Shown: positions 36,579 through 46,368, counted from the stretch's first letter. The stretch: DNA of 64,000 nucleotides from Orenia metallireducens (GCF_003001995.1 NZ_PVNB01000004.1:1-64000); one strand, 5' to 3'. Numbers and translations are program-made. The notes: generated from the sequence alone by a model not told the origin.

Positions 36579-38303
36579 ATGCTAAATAGCCAGAAGTTAA
36601 GAAAAGCAGGACCAGAGATTGATGCTTTACGCTTAGCAACAGGTTGGAGTAGGGAGGATCTATCGAAGGCACAGATTTTAATTGATAGTACTTATGGTGC
36701 CAGCCATCCTGGTAGCTTTCACTTAAATGAAATAGTTAAAGAGATTGCTAAGGGTGTAGAAGCAGTAGGAGCTAAGCCAGCCGAATTTACAGTTACCGAT
36801 ATCTGTGATGGTGTAGCTCAAGGTCATGATGGGATGAATTACTCTTTAGTCTCCCGTGAAATGATTGCTAATATGGTAGAGATTCACGCTTTGGCTCACC
36901 CTTATGATGGAATTGTATTATCATCTTCTTGTGATAAGGCAATTCCTGCTCATTTAATGGCGATGGCAAGGGTTGATATGCCAGCAATCCATGTACCAGG
37001 AGGGACAATGAGTCCTGGTAAGGATGGGTTGACCTTAGAGAAAATAGGAACTTATGCTATCCAATTAGAAAAGGGAGAAATTAGTCAAGAGGAGTTTGTC
37101 TGTTATCAAAATGAGGCTTGTCCTAGTTGTGGGTCTTGTCAATTTATGGGGACAGCCAACTCGATGCAGGTGATCGCTGAAGCTTTAGGCTTAGCTTTGC
37201 CAGGCTCAGCCTTGATGCCAACTAAGAATGGAATTATCGATAAATTTGCTCAAAAAGCAGGAGAGCAGGTCTTGGAATTAGTTAAAAAAAATATTAAACC
37301 TAGTGATATTTTGACTAAAGAGGCTTTTGAGAATGCAATTACTCTTCATGCGGCAGTAGCTGGATCAAGTAATGCTTTATTACACATTCCTGCTATCGCC
37401 CATGAGATTGGTATAGAGATAGAGCCAGAATTATTTGATGAGATTCATAGAAAAACTCCATACATTGCCAATGTAATTCCAAGTGGTCAATATGCCTGTG
37501 AAGCTTTATGGTATACTGGTGGAGTCCCTGCTGTTATGGAAGAGATTAAGGACTTACTACACCTTGATGTGATGACCGTTACAGGTAAGACCTTAGGTAA
37601 AAATTTAGTAGACCTCAAGAAAGAAGGTTTTATTGAGAGTTGTCGCGGTCAATTTAAAGATAATTACGGTCAAATTGAAGTAGAGGATGTCCTAAAGAGT
37701 AAAGAGAACCCAATCTCCCAAGAAGGTGCTATAGCAATTTTAAAAGGAAATCTAGCTCCTGAAGGGGCAGTGGTTAAGCACTCTGCTGTAGCTATAGAGA
37801 TGCATAATCATATTGGTCCAGCTCGTGTCTTTGACTGTGAAGAGGATGCTAAGGATGCTATTATTAAAAAGGATGTTCAGCCAGGTGATGTAGTCTTTAT
37901 CCGCTATGAAGGTCCAAAGGGTAGTGGGATGCCAGAGATGTTCTATACCACTGAAGCTCTTGCATCTGATCCTGAACTGGTAGCTACTACAGCTTTAATC
38001 ACCGATGGTCGTTATTCTGGGGCTACTAGAGGTCCAGCTATTGGTCATGTCTCTCCAGAGGCAGCTGCTGGAGGTCCAATTGCTTTAGTAGAAGAGGGAG
38101 ATTTGATTAAGATCGATATTCCTAATCGTAAGTTAGAGATTGTGGGCATAGCTAAAGAAGAGAGAAAGGCTAAAGAGATTGAAGAAGTATTAAAGACTAG
38201 AAAAGCAAATTGGATTAAGCCTAATTTAGGTAAGAAGAAGGGTGTTTTAGCCCAATATGAGAAATTAGCTACCTCTCCGATGAAGGGTGGCTATATGAGT
38301 TAA
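36579..38303 (+). CDS. IlvD/Edd-family sugar-acid dehydratase (gluconate dehydratase)
   Basis: Fe-S dehydratase of 574 residues. Cluster-type cysteines are Cys118 in SSSCDKAIPAH and the group Cys181/184/187 in CPSCGSC; C-terminal TDGRYSGATRGPAIGHVSPEA is the family signature. ACAGGAGG precedes ATG 36579. The family covers dihydroxy-acid dehydratase, 6-phosphogluconate dehydratase and sugar-acid dehydratases. Beside a KDG kinase and a gluconate permease, D-gluconate to KDG is the most consistent reaction, since 6-phosphogluconate dehydration would bypass KdgK. No ilv genes are adjacent. Confidence 0.85.
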   Translation: MLNSQKLRKAGPEIDALRLATGWSREDLSKAQILIDSTYGASHPGSFHLNEIVKEIAKGVEAVGAKPAEFTVTDICDGVAQGHDGMNYSLVSREMIANMVEIHALAHPYDGIVLSSSCDKAIPAHLMAMARVDMPAIHVPGGTMSPGKDGLTLEKIGTYAIQLEKGEISQEEFVCYQNEACPSCGSCQFMGTANSMQVIAEALGLALPGSALMPTKNGIIDKFAQKAGEQVLELVKKNIKPSDILTKEAFENAITLHAAVAGSSNALLHIPAIAHEIGIEIEPELFDEIHRKTPYIANVIPSGQYACEALWYTGGVPAVMEEIKDLLHLDVMTVTGKTLGKNLVDLKKEGFIESCRGQFKDNYGQIEVEDVLKSKENPISQEGAIAILKGNLAPEGAVVKHSAVAIEMHNHIGPARVFDCEEDAKDAIIKKDVQPGDVVFIRYEGPKGSGMPEMFYTTEALASDPELVATTALITDGRYSGATRGPAIGHVSPEAAAGGPIALVEEGDLIKIDIPNRKLEIVGIAKEERKAKEIEEVLKTRKANWIKPNLGKKKGVLAQYEKLATSPMKGGYMS

Positions 38304-39054
38304 TAGTTTAGAGAAAAGCTTTGGGATTTAATTTGACAATTAGATTAGAGATGTTAAGGTAACTTGATTATGGTGTAGAGTTTTTTGCTACAATATAAGC
38401 AGGTTGCCTTTTTTAATTCTAAGCAGTGATGATCTTTTAATTAAAGCAACAAGTTCCAATCCTTGTTATACATCTGATATATAAGTAAAGGTAGAATAGA
38501 TTAAGTTATTACTCAAATAAAAATTAAATTATTTTGGTAATGATTTATATTGTTTGATTTAAATCTCATTTATTTTTCAATCTAAAAAGAGGATAAGGAG
38601 ATCTTTTGTAGAAAATTAAAAGATATAGGAGTCATTTATTAATCTAGTATAATACAAAGAATCTTTATTGAGTAATAGCTTCAATAAAGAGTAACTACAT
38701 AGTCATCAGCTTTAGGGTAAAGTCTAACTACAACTCTAATTGATAGTAGATATGCAGGTATTATCTTGATTAGTGTTTTGTAGAAATATTTACTTTTATC
38801 ATTTTTTTCAGAATATTCAGTATAAGTAGTAGAAAATGGTGATCAGACTACTCCTCTTATTCTAAAGGCAGTTGCAATCAATAGATTGGTTAAAAGAGAG
38901 GGTAGAAAGGTTACTAAATTAAGTAATTCCAAAAGTATTACATAGGGGAGGTGAGTGGTAGTTATTAACAACTTACTAATTTAATTTTATTTATTATCAA
39001 TTCACATCTATGTATAACTACAATTAAATTACCAAATTAAAGGGGGAATTACTA
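38304..39054. other. 751-base gap upstream of sugar-binding lipoprotein
   Basis: No intact gene. It includes TATAAT at 38648 without a good -35, a perfect 10-bp hairpin (TCTTTATTGA / TCAATAAAGA, 38662-38690), and a stop-to-stop stretch of 36 codons near 38838-38945 without a start that looks faintly protein-like. Could be a long leader or decayed gene; undecided. Confidence 0.4.
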
Positions 39055-39999
39055 ATGTTAAAGAGAAAAGGTGTTCTTCTAGTTCTAGTTTTATTATTAA
39101 CTACTATGATTTTAGCTAGTTGCGGTGAGAATCAAAGTGCTCAAAAGGATCCAAATGAAGAGAAGATCTTTGTACTGGTACCGAAGTTAGTTAGTCACCC
39201 TTATTTTAAATTAAGTGCAGAAGGTATGGAGCAAGCTGCTCAAGATTTGAATGTTGATGCTCGTTTTGTTGGACCACAAAAAGCCGATGCGGCTAAACAA
39301 GTCTCTACAATTGAGAACTTAATAGTCCAAGGGGTTGATGGAATTTCTATCTCTCCAGTAGATGCTAATGCAATTAAACCGGTTATTAAACAAGCAATGG
39401 ACAAAGGGATTAAAGTAATAACTTTTGATGCTGATGCCCCTGGTAGTGGAAGAACTGCCTATATTGGAACAGGTAATAAGGCTGCTGGAAAGAAAGCTGG
39501 AGAAGCAATGGCTAAGAAGTTAAATGGTAAGGGTAAGGTAGCTATTATGACTGGACAGCTAGGAGCAGAGAACTTAAATCAAAGGATAGCAGGATTTAAA
39601 GAAGCTTTCAAAGGTACCGATATTGAAGTTGTTAAGGTTGAAGCAAATAATGATGACATGTCCTTAGCTTTAAGTCAAGCTGAAGCATTATTACAAGCCT
39701 ATGATTTAGATGGAATCTTTGCCTCTAGTGCTAGTGGTGCACCTGCTGCTGCTCAAGCCTTAAAGAGTAAGGATTTGGTAGGAGATGTAGTTATTATCGG
39801 GTTTGATGATATGCCTCAAACTTTAAATTATATTAGAGAAGGTGTTGTTTATGCAACTATCGCTCAGCGACCTGATTTAATGGGATATAAGTCAGTTGAA
39901 TTATTATTAAAGCTAACAGAAGGTGGAGAGATTGATGAATTTATCGACACTGGAGTTGCTGTTGTAACTAAAGAGAATATTGATACTTATAAAGAGTAA
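39055..39999 (+). CDS. RbsB-like sugar-binding lipoprotein
   Basis: Periplasmic-binding protein of 314 residues of the ribose/galactose type. Signal peptide ends in the lipobox LASC with lipidated Cys23; two Rossmann-like lobes follow (for example GVDGISISPVDANAIKPVI and DVVIIGFDDMPQTL). AAAGGGGGA precedes ATG 39055. No ABC ATPase or permease gene lies on either side, so it is an orphan solute-binding protein; the next gene, 550 bases on, is a chemoreceptor, suggesting a sensing role. Substrate is probably a monosaccharide but not assignable. Confidence 0.88.
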   Translation: MLKRKGVLLVLVLLLTTMILASCGENQSAQKDPNEEKIFVLVPKLVSHPYFKLSAEGMEQAAQDLNVDARFVGPQKADAAKQVSTIENLIVQGVDGISISPVDANAIKPVIKQAMDKGIKVITFDADAPGSGRTAYIGTGNKAAGKKAGEAMAKKLNGKGKVAIMTGQLGAENLNQRIAGFKEAFKGTDIEVVKVEANNDDMSLALSQAEALLQAYDLDGIFASSASGAPAAAQALKSKDLVGDVVIIGFDDMPQTLNYIREGVVYATIAQRPDLMGYKSVELLLKLTEGGEIDEFIDTGVAVVTKENIDTYKE

Positions 40000-40290
40000 C
40001 TTATAAAGTAAAATGTTTGAATTTTAAGAAAATTGGGGCATTTATTAAAAGTAAAGAATGCCCCAATTTAAGTATAAGAAGTAGATCTAATTTGGTGTCC
40101 TTCTACTTATAGTAAGTCAAGGAAAGCGTTAGAAGCTTTTTGGATGTCAAAGATTTATTCTGGAATAATGTAAAGTTTACAGATTAATAAATCAAAATGA
40201 AATTGAAGAGATTATTAGGATTTTATAAATCAACTTATAATTTGGACTGAAATATTATTTTAGATGTGTAAATTTAAAATGAAACTTAAT

Positions 40291-40430
40291 GGGGATATTG
40301 CGACAGTTTAGCTAACAGCTTCTAGCCTCTCCTACGGGTTTAAAAATCATAAACCCTCCGTGATAAATCTGCTATTAGCTAAGAACTTATAAAGCTAGAG
40401 GCTATTAAAAAGTGTCGCTTTATCTCTATA
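40291..40430. repeat. intergenic element, GCGACACTTTT-end family, copy C
   Basis: Left end GGGGATATTGCGACAGTTT, preceded by AAAATGAAACTTAAT; right end AAAAAGTGTCGCTTTATCTC. Inside are nested inverted words: AGCTAACAGC/GCTATTAGCT, TAGCCTCT/AGAGGCTA and GGGTTTA/TAAACCC. The rest of the 40000-40549 gap shows no gene. Confidence 0.7.
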
Positions 40431-40549
40431 TAAAGATAGATTTAAATTATTCTATAATCATAAATCTGTATAGTCTATAACTTATAGTAATTATTTATTA
40501 TTTTTAACCTCTATTCATTAATACACTTTGAATCAAAGGAGGCGTGTAT

Positions 40550-42391
40550 ATGTTTTTAATAGATAGCCTAAATAGAAGTCTAAAGAAGAAGTTGATTTTA
40601 ACTTTGTTGTTAATTACTATATTGCCGATATTTACTTTAGGATTAATAAATTACAATAACGAAAAAGACCTAATGACAGAGCAGGTCTTTTTATTTAATA
40701 AAGCTTTGGCTAATGATCTAGGAGTAAAGATAGATTATTATATACAAAAGAAGATGAATCAGATTGATTATTTGGCTAGTGAGAGTTATTTAACAAGAGA
40801 TGATCTACTATCTTTTCAAGAATTATATCAAGGTTTTGAATTAGTATATCTCCTTAACCAAAGTGGTGTGATAGAAGCTATTAGTGAAGGTGGGTTAGAA
40901 GTAAAAAGTAATTACTATGGTGACCCATGGTTTCAGAATGCAATTTCAGGACAAAACTATATCTCTAACTATCACTACTCAGAATTTATTGACAAGCAAG
41001 TTATTCAATTTGCCATACCGATAAGAGATAATGATAAGATAATAGGAGTTTTAGGAGCTGAAATTAATTTAAATGCGATAGAAAAGATAGTAACAGATAC
41101 TATAGAGGATACAGAAAATAGTGAAGTTTATCTGATAGATAATACAGGAAAACCATTAATATATAATAAAGAGAAGGAAGCTACAGTAAATAGTAAACCA
41201 TTTCAGTCTCTTATTCAATTTGTTTTATTGAAGGGGAAGAATGGAGTAAAAGAGTATAAGGATGAAAAGGGAGTTAATATACTTGGTTCATATAAATTTA
41301 TCGAAAAACTAGGGTGGGCGATTGTAGTTCAGCAATCTAGTGATAAGGCCTTTGCTGAAATCAGAAGAGATTTATGGATTAATCTATTTGTAATTTTAGG
41401 CGTTGGAGTCTTAGTTGCTCTTATTGCTTTAAAGATTAGTAAAAGTATCTTTAATCCAATTGATGAGCTTAAAAAGAATATGAAACGGGTCAGTAAAGGT
41501 GATTATAGTAAAAGTGTTAATATTGAGCGTCAGGATGAAATAGGTGAGTTGGTTGATAGCTTCAATAAATTGATTGAGCAGCAAATAGATATAATCAGTG
41601 ATTTAAAAGATAATAGTAATAAGATATCTGCTACAAGTAAAAAGCTCTTTAAATCAGCTGATAAATCCCATAATGCTAATCAGAATATGGCAGAGTATAT
41701 AGAGGATACAGTCCATTCTATTCAAGATATAGCAGCGATAAATCAAGAGATAAGTAGTTTTTCTGAGGAGACAACAGCAAGTACCCAATCTGGAAAGGAA
41801 CAGATAGATGAAGCAATGCTTCAGATTACTAAAGTCAATAACTGTATTATTCAGGCCAATCAAGCTAGTAAGGAGTTAGCAGAAGAATCTAAGAAGATAA
41901 GGGAGATCAATAATTTGATTACTAATATTACTGATCAAATTAACCTATTATCTTTAAATGCAACAATCGAGGCTGCTAGAGCAGGAAAAGCAGGACTAGG
42001 CTTTGCTGTTGTTGCTGAAGAGATTGGAGCTTTGGCTAAAGAGACTGCTAAAGCTACTAGTAATATTAATAAAACAGTTGGTGAGGTTGAATCAGGAATA
42101 GAGAATGTATTAAATTTAGTTTCACAAGGAACTAAAGAGGCGGATATGGGAGATAAGATCATCAAAGAGGTTGCTCAATCCTTTGAGGAGATAGCTACTG
42201 CTATCGAAGAAACCTCATTACAACTACAAGATGCTAGTCTCTCAACTCAGCAGGTATCTGAAAAGAGTGAGGAAGTAAAAGATTCAATTGAAGATATGAA
42301 TGTACTATCTAAAGGTGTCTCTGATATATCCTTTGAATTAGATGAGATGTCAGATAGATTGAAGGATATTATCAATAAATTTAAGATTTAA
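40550..42391 (+). CDS. methyl-accepting chemotaxis protein with Cache sensor
   Basis: Chemoreceptor of 613 residues: TM1 (about 15-33), a large extracytoplasmic dCache-type sensor (about 36-275, with [18 protein letters not shown] typical of the membrane-distal subdomain), TM2 (about 277-297), HAMP (about 298-350) and the signalling domain with hairpin tip near 455-490 ([17 protein letters not shown]). ATG 40550 is 7 bases after AAAGGAGG; a GTG at 40544 is too close. It follows the orphan binding protein and ends at a terminator. Confidence 0.92.
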   Translation: MFLIDSLNRSLKKKLILTLLLITILPIFTLGLINYNNEKDLMTEQVFLFNKALANDLGVKIDYYIQKKMNQIDYLASESYLTRDDLLSFQELYQGFELVYLLNQSGVIEAISEGGLEVKSNYYGDPWFQNAISGQNYISNYHYSEFIDKQVIQFAIPIRDNDKIIGVLGAEINLNAIEKIVTDTIEDTENSEVYLIDNTGKPLIYNKEKEATVNSKPFQSLIQFVLLKGKNGVKEYKDEKGVNILGSYKFIEKLGWAIVVQQSSDKAFAEIRRDLWINLFVILGVGVLVALIALKISKSIFNPIDELKKNMKRVSKGDYSKSVNIERQDEIGELVDSFNKLIEQQIDIISDLKDNSNKISATSKKLFKSADKSHNANQNMAEYIEDTVHSIQDIAAINQEISSFSEETTASTQSGKEQIDEAMLQITKVNNCIIQANQASKELAEESKKIREINNLITNITDQINLLSLNATIEAARAGKAGLGFAVVAEEIGALAKETAKATSNINKTVGEVESGIENVLNLVSQGTKEADMGDKIIKEVAQSFEEIATAIEETSLQLQDASLSTQQVSEKSEEVKDSIEDMNVLSKGVSDISFELDEMSDRLKDIINKFKI

Positions 42392-42413
42392 TTTTAATAA
42401 ATAATTTTTAGCT

Positions 42414-42445
42414 AAGCCCCTTCGTACAGGAAGGGGCTTTTTTTA
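42414..42445 (+). terminator. terminator after the chemoreceptor
   Basis: AAGCCCCTTC pairs with GAAGGGGCTT, then a T-run. Confidence 0.9.
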
Positions 42446-42502
42446 TATCTACTTAGATGAATAGCTAATAATCTTTTTTTGGAATAATTCCCACTAATTT
42501 TA

Positions 42503-42529
42503 TTGACATACCAGGGATAATGTGATAAT
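42503..42529 (+). promoter_or_regulatory. candidate promoter of the sulfur-carrier operon
   Basis: TTGACA (42503-42508) and GATAAT (42524-42529) with extended TG but only a 15-base spacer. The palindrome GGAATAATTCC (42481-42491) lies upstream. No SAM riboswitch or T-box is visible. Confidence 0.45.
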
Positions 42530-42590
42530 CTTTTTAATAATATAAATACATGAAAACAAAGTGGAATACTAGGAAATGGAGTGGTGGAGA

Positions 42591-42809
42591 ATGAAAATTA
42601 AAGTTAATGGTGAAGCAGTAGAGTTGGAAAAAGAGTTAACAGTTAGTGAATTATTGGTAAAGCAAGATGTAGATATGCCAGATATGGTATCAGTAGAATT
42701 AAATGGTGAGATTTTAGATAGAGATACTTTTTCAGACACAGTTGTAAAGGATGGAGACCAAGTAGAATTTCTCTACTTTATGGGTGGTGGAGCAAGTGTA
42801 CGATTTTAG
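42591..42809 (+). CDS. hcyS: ThiS/MoaD-like sulfur-carrier protein with C-terminal tail
   Basis: Ubiquitin-fold sulfur carrier of 72 residues. ThiS-like proteins end in Gly-Gly, which is adenylated and turned into a thiocarboxylate. Here the end is FLYFMGGGASVRF: the diglycine (within Gly65-67) is followed by ASVRF, so the tail must be removed before activation. The JAMM protease gene two places on is the obvious candidate, as in the Wolinella HcyS/HcyD system where a C-terminal residue is cleaved. ATG 42591 follows GGTGGAGA; an ATG at 42576 lacks spacing. Its last 26 bases overlap the next gene. First gene of an operon leading to sulfite reductase. Confidence 0.85.
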   Translation: MKIKVNGEAVELEKELTVSELLVKQDVDMPDMVSVELNGEILDRDTFSDTVVKDGDQVEFLYFMGGGASVRF

Positions 42810-43602
42810 TGAAGAGCAGTTACAGAGATATTCAAGGCATATTATTTTGCAGGATGTTGGTGTAGAAGGGCAAGAGAAATTGTTAACTAGTTCAGTACTT
42901 ATTATAGGAACTGGAGGGCTTGGAACACCAGCAGCACAGTTTTTGGCAGCAGCTGGTATCGGTAAGATTGGTTTAGTGGATGCAGATAAAGTAGAGCTTT
43001 CTAACCTACAACGTCAGGTCTTACATCATACACCTGATGTAGGTAAATTAAAGGTACAATCAGCTAAAGAGAAGATCAATGCGATGAACCCTGATGTAGA
43101 GGTCAAGACCTATGACTACTACTTGACTTCTCAAAATATAAAGGAAGTTATTAGAGAGTATGATTTTGTAATAGATGGTACTGATAACTTCCCAGCTAAA
43201 TTCTTAATCAATGATGCGTGTGTAATGGAAGGTAAGCCTTTCTCCCACGCAGGAATTATTAGATTTGGAGGGCAGACAACAACTGTAGTTCCAGGAGAAG
43301 ATACACCATGTTATAGATGTATGTTTCCTCAGCCACCTAAGCCTGGTTCAGTTCCTTCTTGTAAGGAAGCAGGAGTTATCGGAGTAATGGGTGGAGTGAT
43401 TGGAACTATCCAAGCAACAGAGGCTATCAAGTATATCTTAGGAAAAGGTGAGCTCTTAACTGGAAAATTACTAACCTATGATGCCTTAAAGATGGACTTT
43501 AGAAAGATCAATCTCAATAAGAGAGAGAACTGTGGGATTTGTAGTGATGATCCAGAGATCACAGAATTAATCGACTATGAACAAGGAGTCTGTGAATTAT
43601 GA
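42784..43602 (+). CDS. hcyF: E1-like ThiF/MoeB-family adenylyltransferase
   Basis: ATP-dependent activator of the carrier C-terminus, about 272 residues. Seen: nucleotide loop GTGGLGTPAAQFL (Gly42 on), the family motif LSNLQRQVL, zinc cysteines Cys176/Cys179 (CYRC) and Cys250/Cys253 (CGIC), and a cysteine at 193 in PSCKEAGVIG where related enzymes carry a reactive Cys. The start is uncertain among GTG 42784, 42787 and 42796, all inside the previous gene and out of its frame. The next gene starts in an ATGA overlap. Predicted to adenylate the processed carrier for sulfur loading. Confidence 0.88.
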   Translation: MVEQVYDFSEEQLQRYSRHIILQDVGVEGQEKLLTSSVLIIGTGGLGTPAAQFLAAAGIGKIGLVDADKVELSNLQRQVLHHTPDVGKLKVQSAKEKINAMNPDVEVKTYDYYLTSQNIKEVIREYDFVIDGTDNFPAKFLINDACVMEGKPFSHAGIIRFGGQTTTVVPGEDTPCYRCMFPQPPKPGSVPSCKEAGVIGVMGGVIGTIQATEAIKYILGKGELLTGKLLTYDALKMDFRKINLNKRENCGICSDDPEITELIDYEQGVCEL

Positions 43603-44012
43603 TAATCAAACTACCTAAAGAGCTATACCAGAAGCTACTTAAGCATACTCAAGCTGAATTTCCTAATGAAGGCTGTGGTTTAGTGGCTGGAGCAAAAACT
43701 GGTGATGGGATTGAAGTTAAAGATGTATATACAATGACCAATCTAGATGCTTCAGCAGAGCACTTTACAATGGATCCTAAAGAGCAGTTTGCAGTGGTCA
43801 AAGAGGTTAGAAATAAGGGCTATGATTTGATTGGAAACTATCACTCTCATCCTTTTACCCCTTCTCGTCCATCAGAAGAGGATAAGAGGTTGGCTTATGA
43901 TGAAGATGCAATCTACTTTATCCTATCTTTAAAGGATGAAGAACCAGTACTAAAGGCTTTTAGTATCAAAAAACAGAAGGATGTTACTCAGATAGAGCTT
44001 GAATTAATTTAG
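43599..44012 (+). CDS. hcyD: JAMM/MPN+ metalloprotease of the sulfur carrier
   Basis: Zinc isopeptidase/peptidase of 137 residues with the full JAMM motif: upstream Glu24 (NEGCGLVAG), His82-Ser-His84, then seven residues to Ser92 and Asp95 (HSHPFTPSRPSEED). Such enzymes in sulfur-carrier operons trim residues after the diglycine. ATG 43599 overlaps the previous stop (ATGA), and the sulfite reductase begins 19 bases downstream, so production is coupled to the carrier pathway. Cleavage of the carrier after Gly67 or Gly66 is inferred. Confidence 0.9.
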   Translation: MIIKLPKELYQKLLKHTQAEFPNEGCGLVAGAKTGDGIEVKDVYTMTNLDASAEHFTMDPKEQFAVVKEVRNKGYDLIGNYHSHPFTPSRPSEEDKRLAYDEDAIYFILSLKDEEPVLKAFSIKKQKDVTQIELELI

Positions 44013-44031
44013 TGAAAGGAAGGTGAAGAAT

Positions 44032-46362
44032 ATGAGTAATCGACCGATTTTTAATATTCCAGATACAGTTAAAGAAGACACGAATAATTATCCCAAATTA
44101 GTCGAACGTTTTGTAGCGAAAGACTTAGATGATGCTAGATTTAAAGGGCGTAGAGTTCCAATGGGAATCTATAGTCAGAGGGGCTATGAGCCTGGAGAAG
44201 AGAGATATATGGTCAGAGTTAGAGTTCCAGGTGGAGTGGTAAGTAAAGAACAATTAAAAACTTTAAATGAATTAAGTAAAGAGTATGGCAATGGATATAT
44301 TCATATTACCACTAGACAGGATGTACAGATTCATCAGGTTAAGATAGAGGATACACCAGAAGTATTATTTAAGCTATTAGAGGCTGGATTAAGTCCACGA
44401 GGTGGTGGGGGTAATACTGTTAGAAATATCTTAAATTCTGCTAGAGCAGGGGTCAATCCTGAGGAAGCTTTTGATACTACACCCCATAACTTGGCTTTAA
44501 CAGAATATCTGATTAAGACACGCTCTTCTTTTAATCTACCAAGAAAGTACAAGATCGCTTTCTCCTCGGATCCTAAAGATGATTCTTTAGCTACATTAAA
44601 TGATTTAGGCTTTATAGCTACCAAGCAAGATGGGAAGAAAGGCTTTAAAGTATATGGAGCAGGGGGAATGGGAGGCTCTTCAGAATTAGGTATAGTTTTA
44701 GAGGAGTTCGTAGAAGAGGATAAGATCTTCCATATAGCAGAGGCTATTAAGCGATTCTTTGATGAGCATGGTGATCGTAGTAATAAACATAGGGCTAGAC
44801 TCCGTTTTGTCAGAAAGCGCCTTGGTGATGAAGAGTTTGTCAATAAATATAAAGAGTACTTAGCAGAAGTGCTAACAGAAGATCTAGAGGTTGAAGAGTT
44901 AAATAGATATGAGGAATTAAGAGCAGGTAAAGGAGAAAAGATTGATTTAATAGCTGATTATCTTTATGCAGAGAAGGTAGAAGGCTATTATTCTTTAGAG
45001 CTTAGAATGGAGAATGGAGATATCAACTATGATGAATTGAATCTCTTATTAGAGCTATTAGATGATAGTGAGATATCTTTAAGAACTACTATCAAACAAG
45101 GCTTATTAATTAGAGGTATTAAAGGGCAAGATTTAGCAGGGTTAATTGAGAAGATTAATCAGGTCAATCCTAATCTAGTAGTTGCCAATATGGGAACAAT
45201 GCCTGTTTCTTGTAAAGGTGCATCTACTTGTAAACTAGGATTATGCGTTTCACCTAATTTATCAGAGGCTATTAGAGAGAAATTAATTACTTTAGATGAT
45301 AAAGTGCAAGCAGCATTACCGCAAATTTATATCAGTGGTTGCCCAAATGTCTGTGGACAGCATATTATTGGTAATATTGGTTTTGAAGGTAAGGCTAAGC
45401 GATATAATGATAGATTGGTTCCTCACTATGCATTATTTTTAGGAGGAAATGTAGAGGAAGGTAATAGTAAGTATGGAGAGGCAGTTATAGATATTCCTGC
45501 TAAGCGGATACCAGAGTTTTTGGCAGAATTGGCTAAATTATTGGCTGAAGATGGAGATTATAACCGAGCTGATTTTAATGATTATCTAGAAAAGGGTGGA
45601 AAAGCTAAGATAGTTGAACTGGCTGAGCAATTCATTGAGATTCCTACTTATGAACAAAATCCAGATATTTATAAGGATTGGGGTAAGAAAGAAGACTTCT
45701 CCTTAGCAGGTAGAGGACCTGGAGAATGTGGAGCAGGTGTAATGGATATCATCCAATTGGATATCAATACTGCAAAATCTAATTATAGTAAAGGAATCAA
45801 AGCAGAGGATAACAATGAACTTTATAAAGCAATTATCAATGCTGCTAGAGCATTATTGGCTGTAAGAGGAATAGATACCGATAAGGATAGAGTTATTTTA
45901 GCAGAATTTAAAACCGAGTTTATCGATAAGAATTTGTCAGATAAACATTATAGTGAGCTTTTAGATGCTGCCCTAGATTATAAACTAGGAGATATTGATA
46001 GTCTATTATCTTATCAAGACCAGATTGATGCTTTAATTGAACGAGTAGACTTTTTATTCAACTCTTTAAATGCTAAATTGGAGTTTGAATTAGAAGAAGT
46101 TACTAGTGATAATAATAATGAAGATAAGAATATCTTAGGTAATAAGGTGGCAGATTTAAGAGGAGTTAAATGTCCAATGAACTTTGTCAAGGCTAAGGTG
46201 GCAATAGCACCTCTTAATTCAGGGGATATAATAGATATTTATTTAGATGAGGGAGCACCGATAGCTAATGTTCCTCAGAGTCTGGCTTCAGAAGGACACG
46301 AAATCCTATCTAAAGAGAAGAGAGAAGACGGTTCATATAGCTTAAGAGTTAAAAAAGCATAG
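44032..46362 (+). CDS. sulfite reductase fused to helical domain and TusA domain
   Basis: 776-residue three-part protein. Residues about 1-545: siroheme/[4Fe-4S] sulfite-nitrite reductase with cluster and siroheme ligands C394-x5-C400 and C437-x3-C441, and the siroheme-binding TTRQDVQIH and GGGGNTVRN. About 550-690: all-helical region (YSKGIKAEDNNELYKAIINAARALL) resembling a HEPN-type domain. About 700-776: TusA/SirA domain with its sulfur-carrying Cys714 in RGVKCPMN. ATG 44032 is 6 bases after GGAAGGTGA; a GTG at 44023 lies in that site. Sulfide or persulfide made at the siroheme may pass via Cys714 to the carrier thiocarboxylate; inference. Confidence 0.9.
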   Translation: MSNRPIFNIPDTVKEDTNNYPKLVERFVAKDLDDARFKGRRVPMGIYSQRGYEPGEERYMVRVRVPGGVVSKEQLKTLNELSKEYGNGYIHITTRQDVQIHQVKIEDTPEVLFKLLEAGLSPRGGGGNTVRNILNSARAGVNPEEAFDTTPHNLALTEYLIKTRSSFNLPRKYKIAFSSDPKDDSLATLNDLGFIATKQDGKKGFKVYGAGGMGGSSELGIVLEEFVEEDKIFHIAEAIKRFFDEHGDRSNKHRARLRFVRKRLGDEEFVNKYKEYLAEVLTEDLEVEELNRYEELRAGKGEKIDLIADYLYAEKVEGYYSLELRMENGDINYDELNLLLELLDDSEISLRTTIKQGLLIRGIKGQDLAGLIEKINQVNPNLVVANMGTMPVSCKGASTCKLGLCVSPNLSEAIREKLITLDDKVQAALPQIYISGCPNVCGQHIIGNIGFEGKAKRYNDRLVPHYALFLGGNVEEGNSKYGEAVIDIPAKRIPEFLAELAKLLAEDGDYNRADFNDYLEKGGKAKIVELAEQFIEIPTYEQNPDIYKDWGKKEDFSLAGRGPGECGAGVMDIIQLDINTAKSNYSKGIKAEDNNELYKAIINAARALLAVRGIDTDKDRVILAEFKTEFIDKNLSDKHYSELLDAALDYKLGDIDSLLSYQDQIDALIERVDFLFNSLNAKLEFELEEVTSDNNNEDKNILGNKVADLRGVKCPMNFVKAKVAIAPLNSGDIIDIYLDEGAPIANVPQSLASEGHEILSKEKREDGSYSLRVKKA

Positions 46363-46368
46363 TAATTA

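Noticed and set aside
36579-38303. Dihydroxy-acid dehydratase of branched-chain amino-acid synthesis
   Set aside because: Family similarity alone allows it, but its operon partners are GntP, KdgK and Eda, which fit a gluconate dehydratase better.
38838-38945. 36-codon stop-to-stop stretch that looks protein-like
   Set aside because: No start codon or ribosome binding site and no family I could recognise; noted only as a possible gene remnant.
42446-42590. SAM riboswitch or T-box before the sulfur operon
   Set aside because: The leader is too short and lacks both consensus cores.
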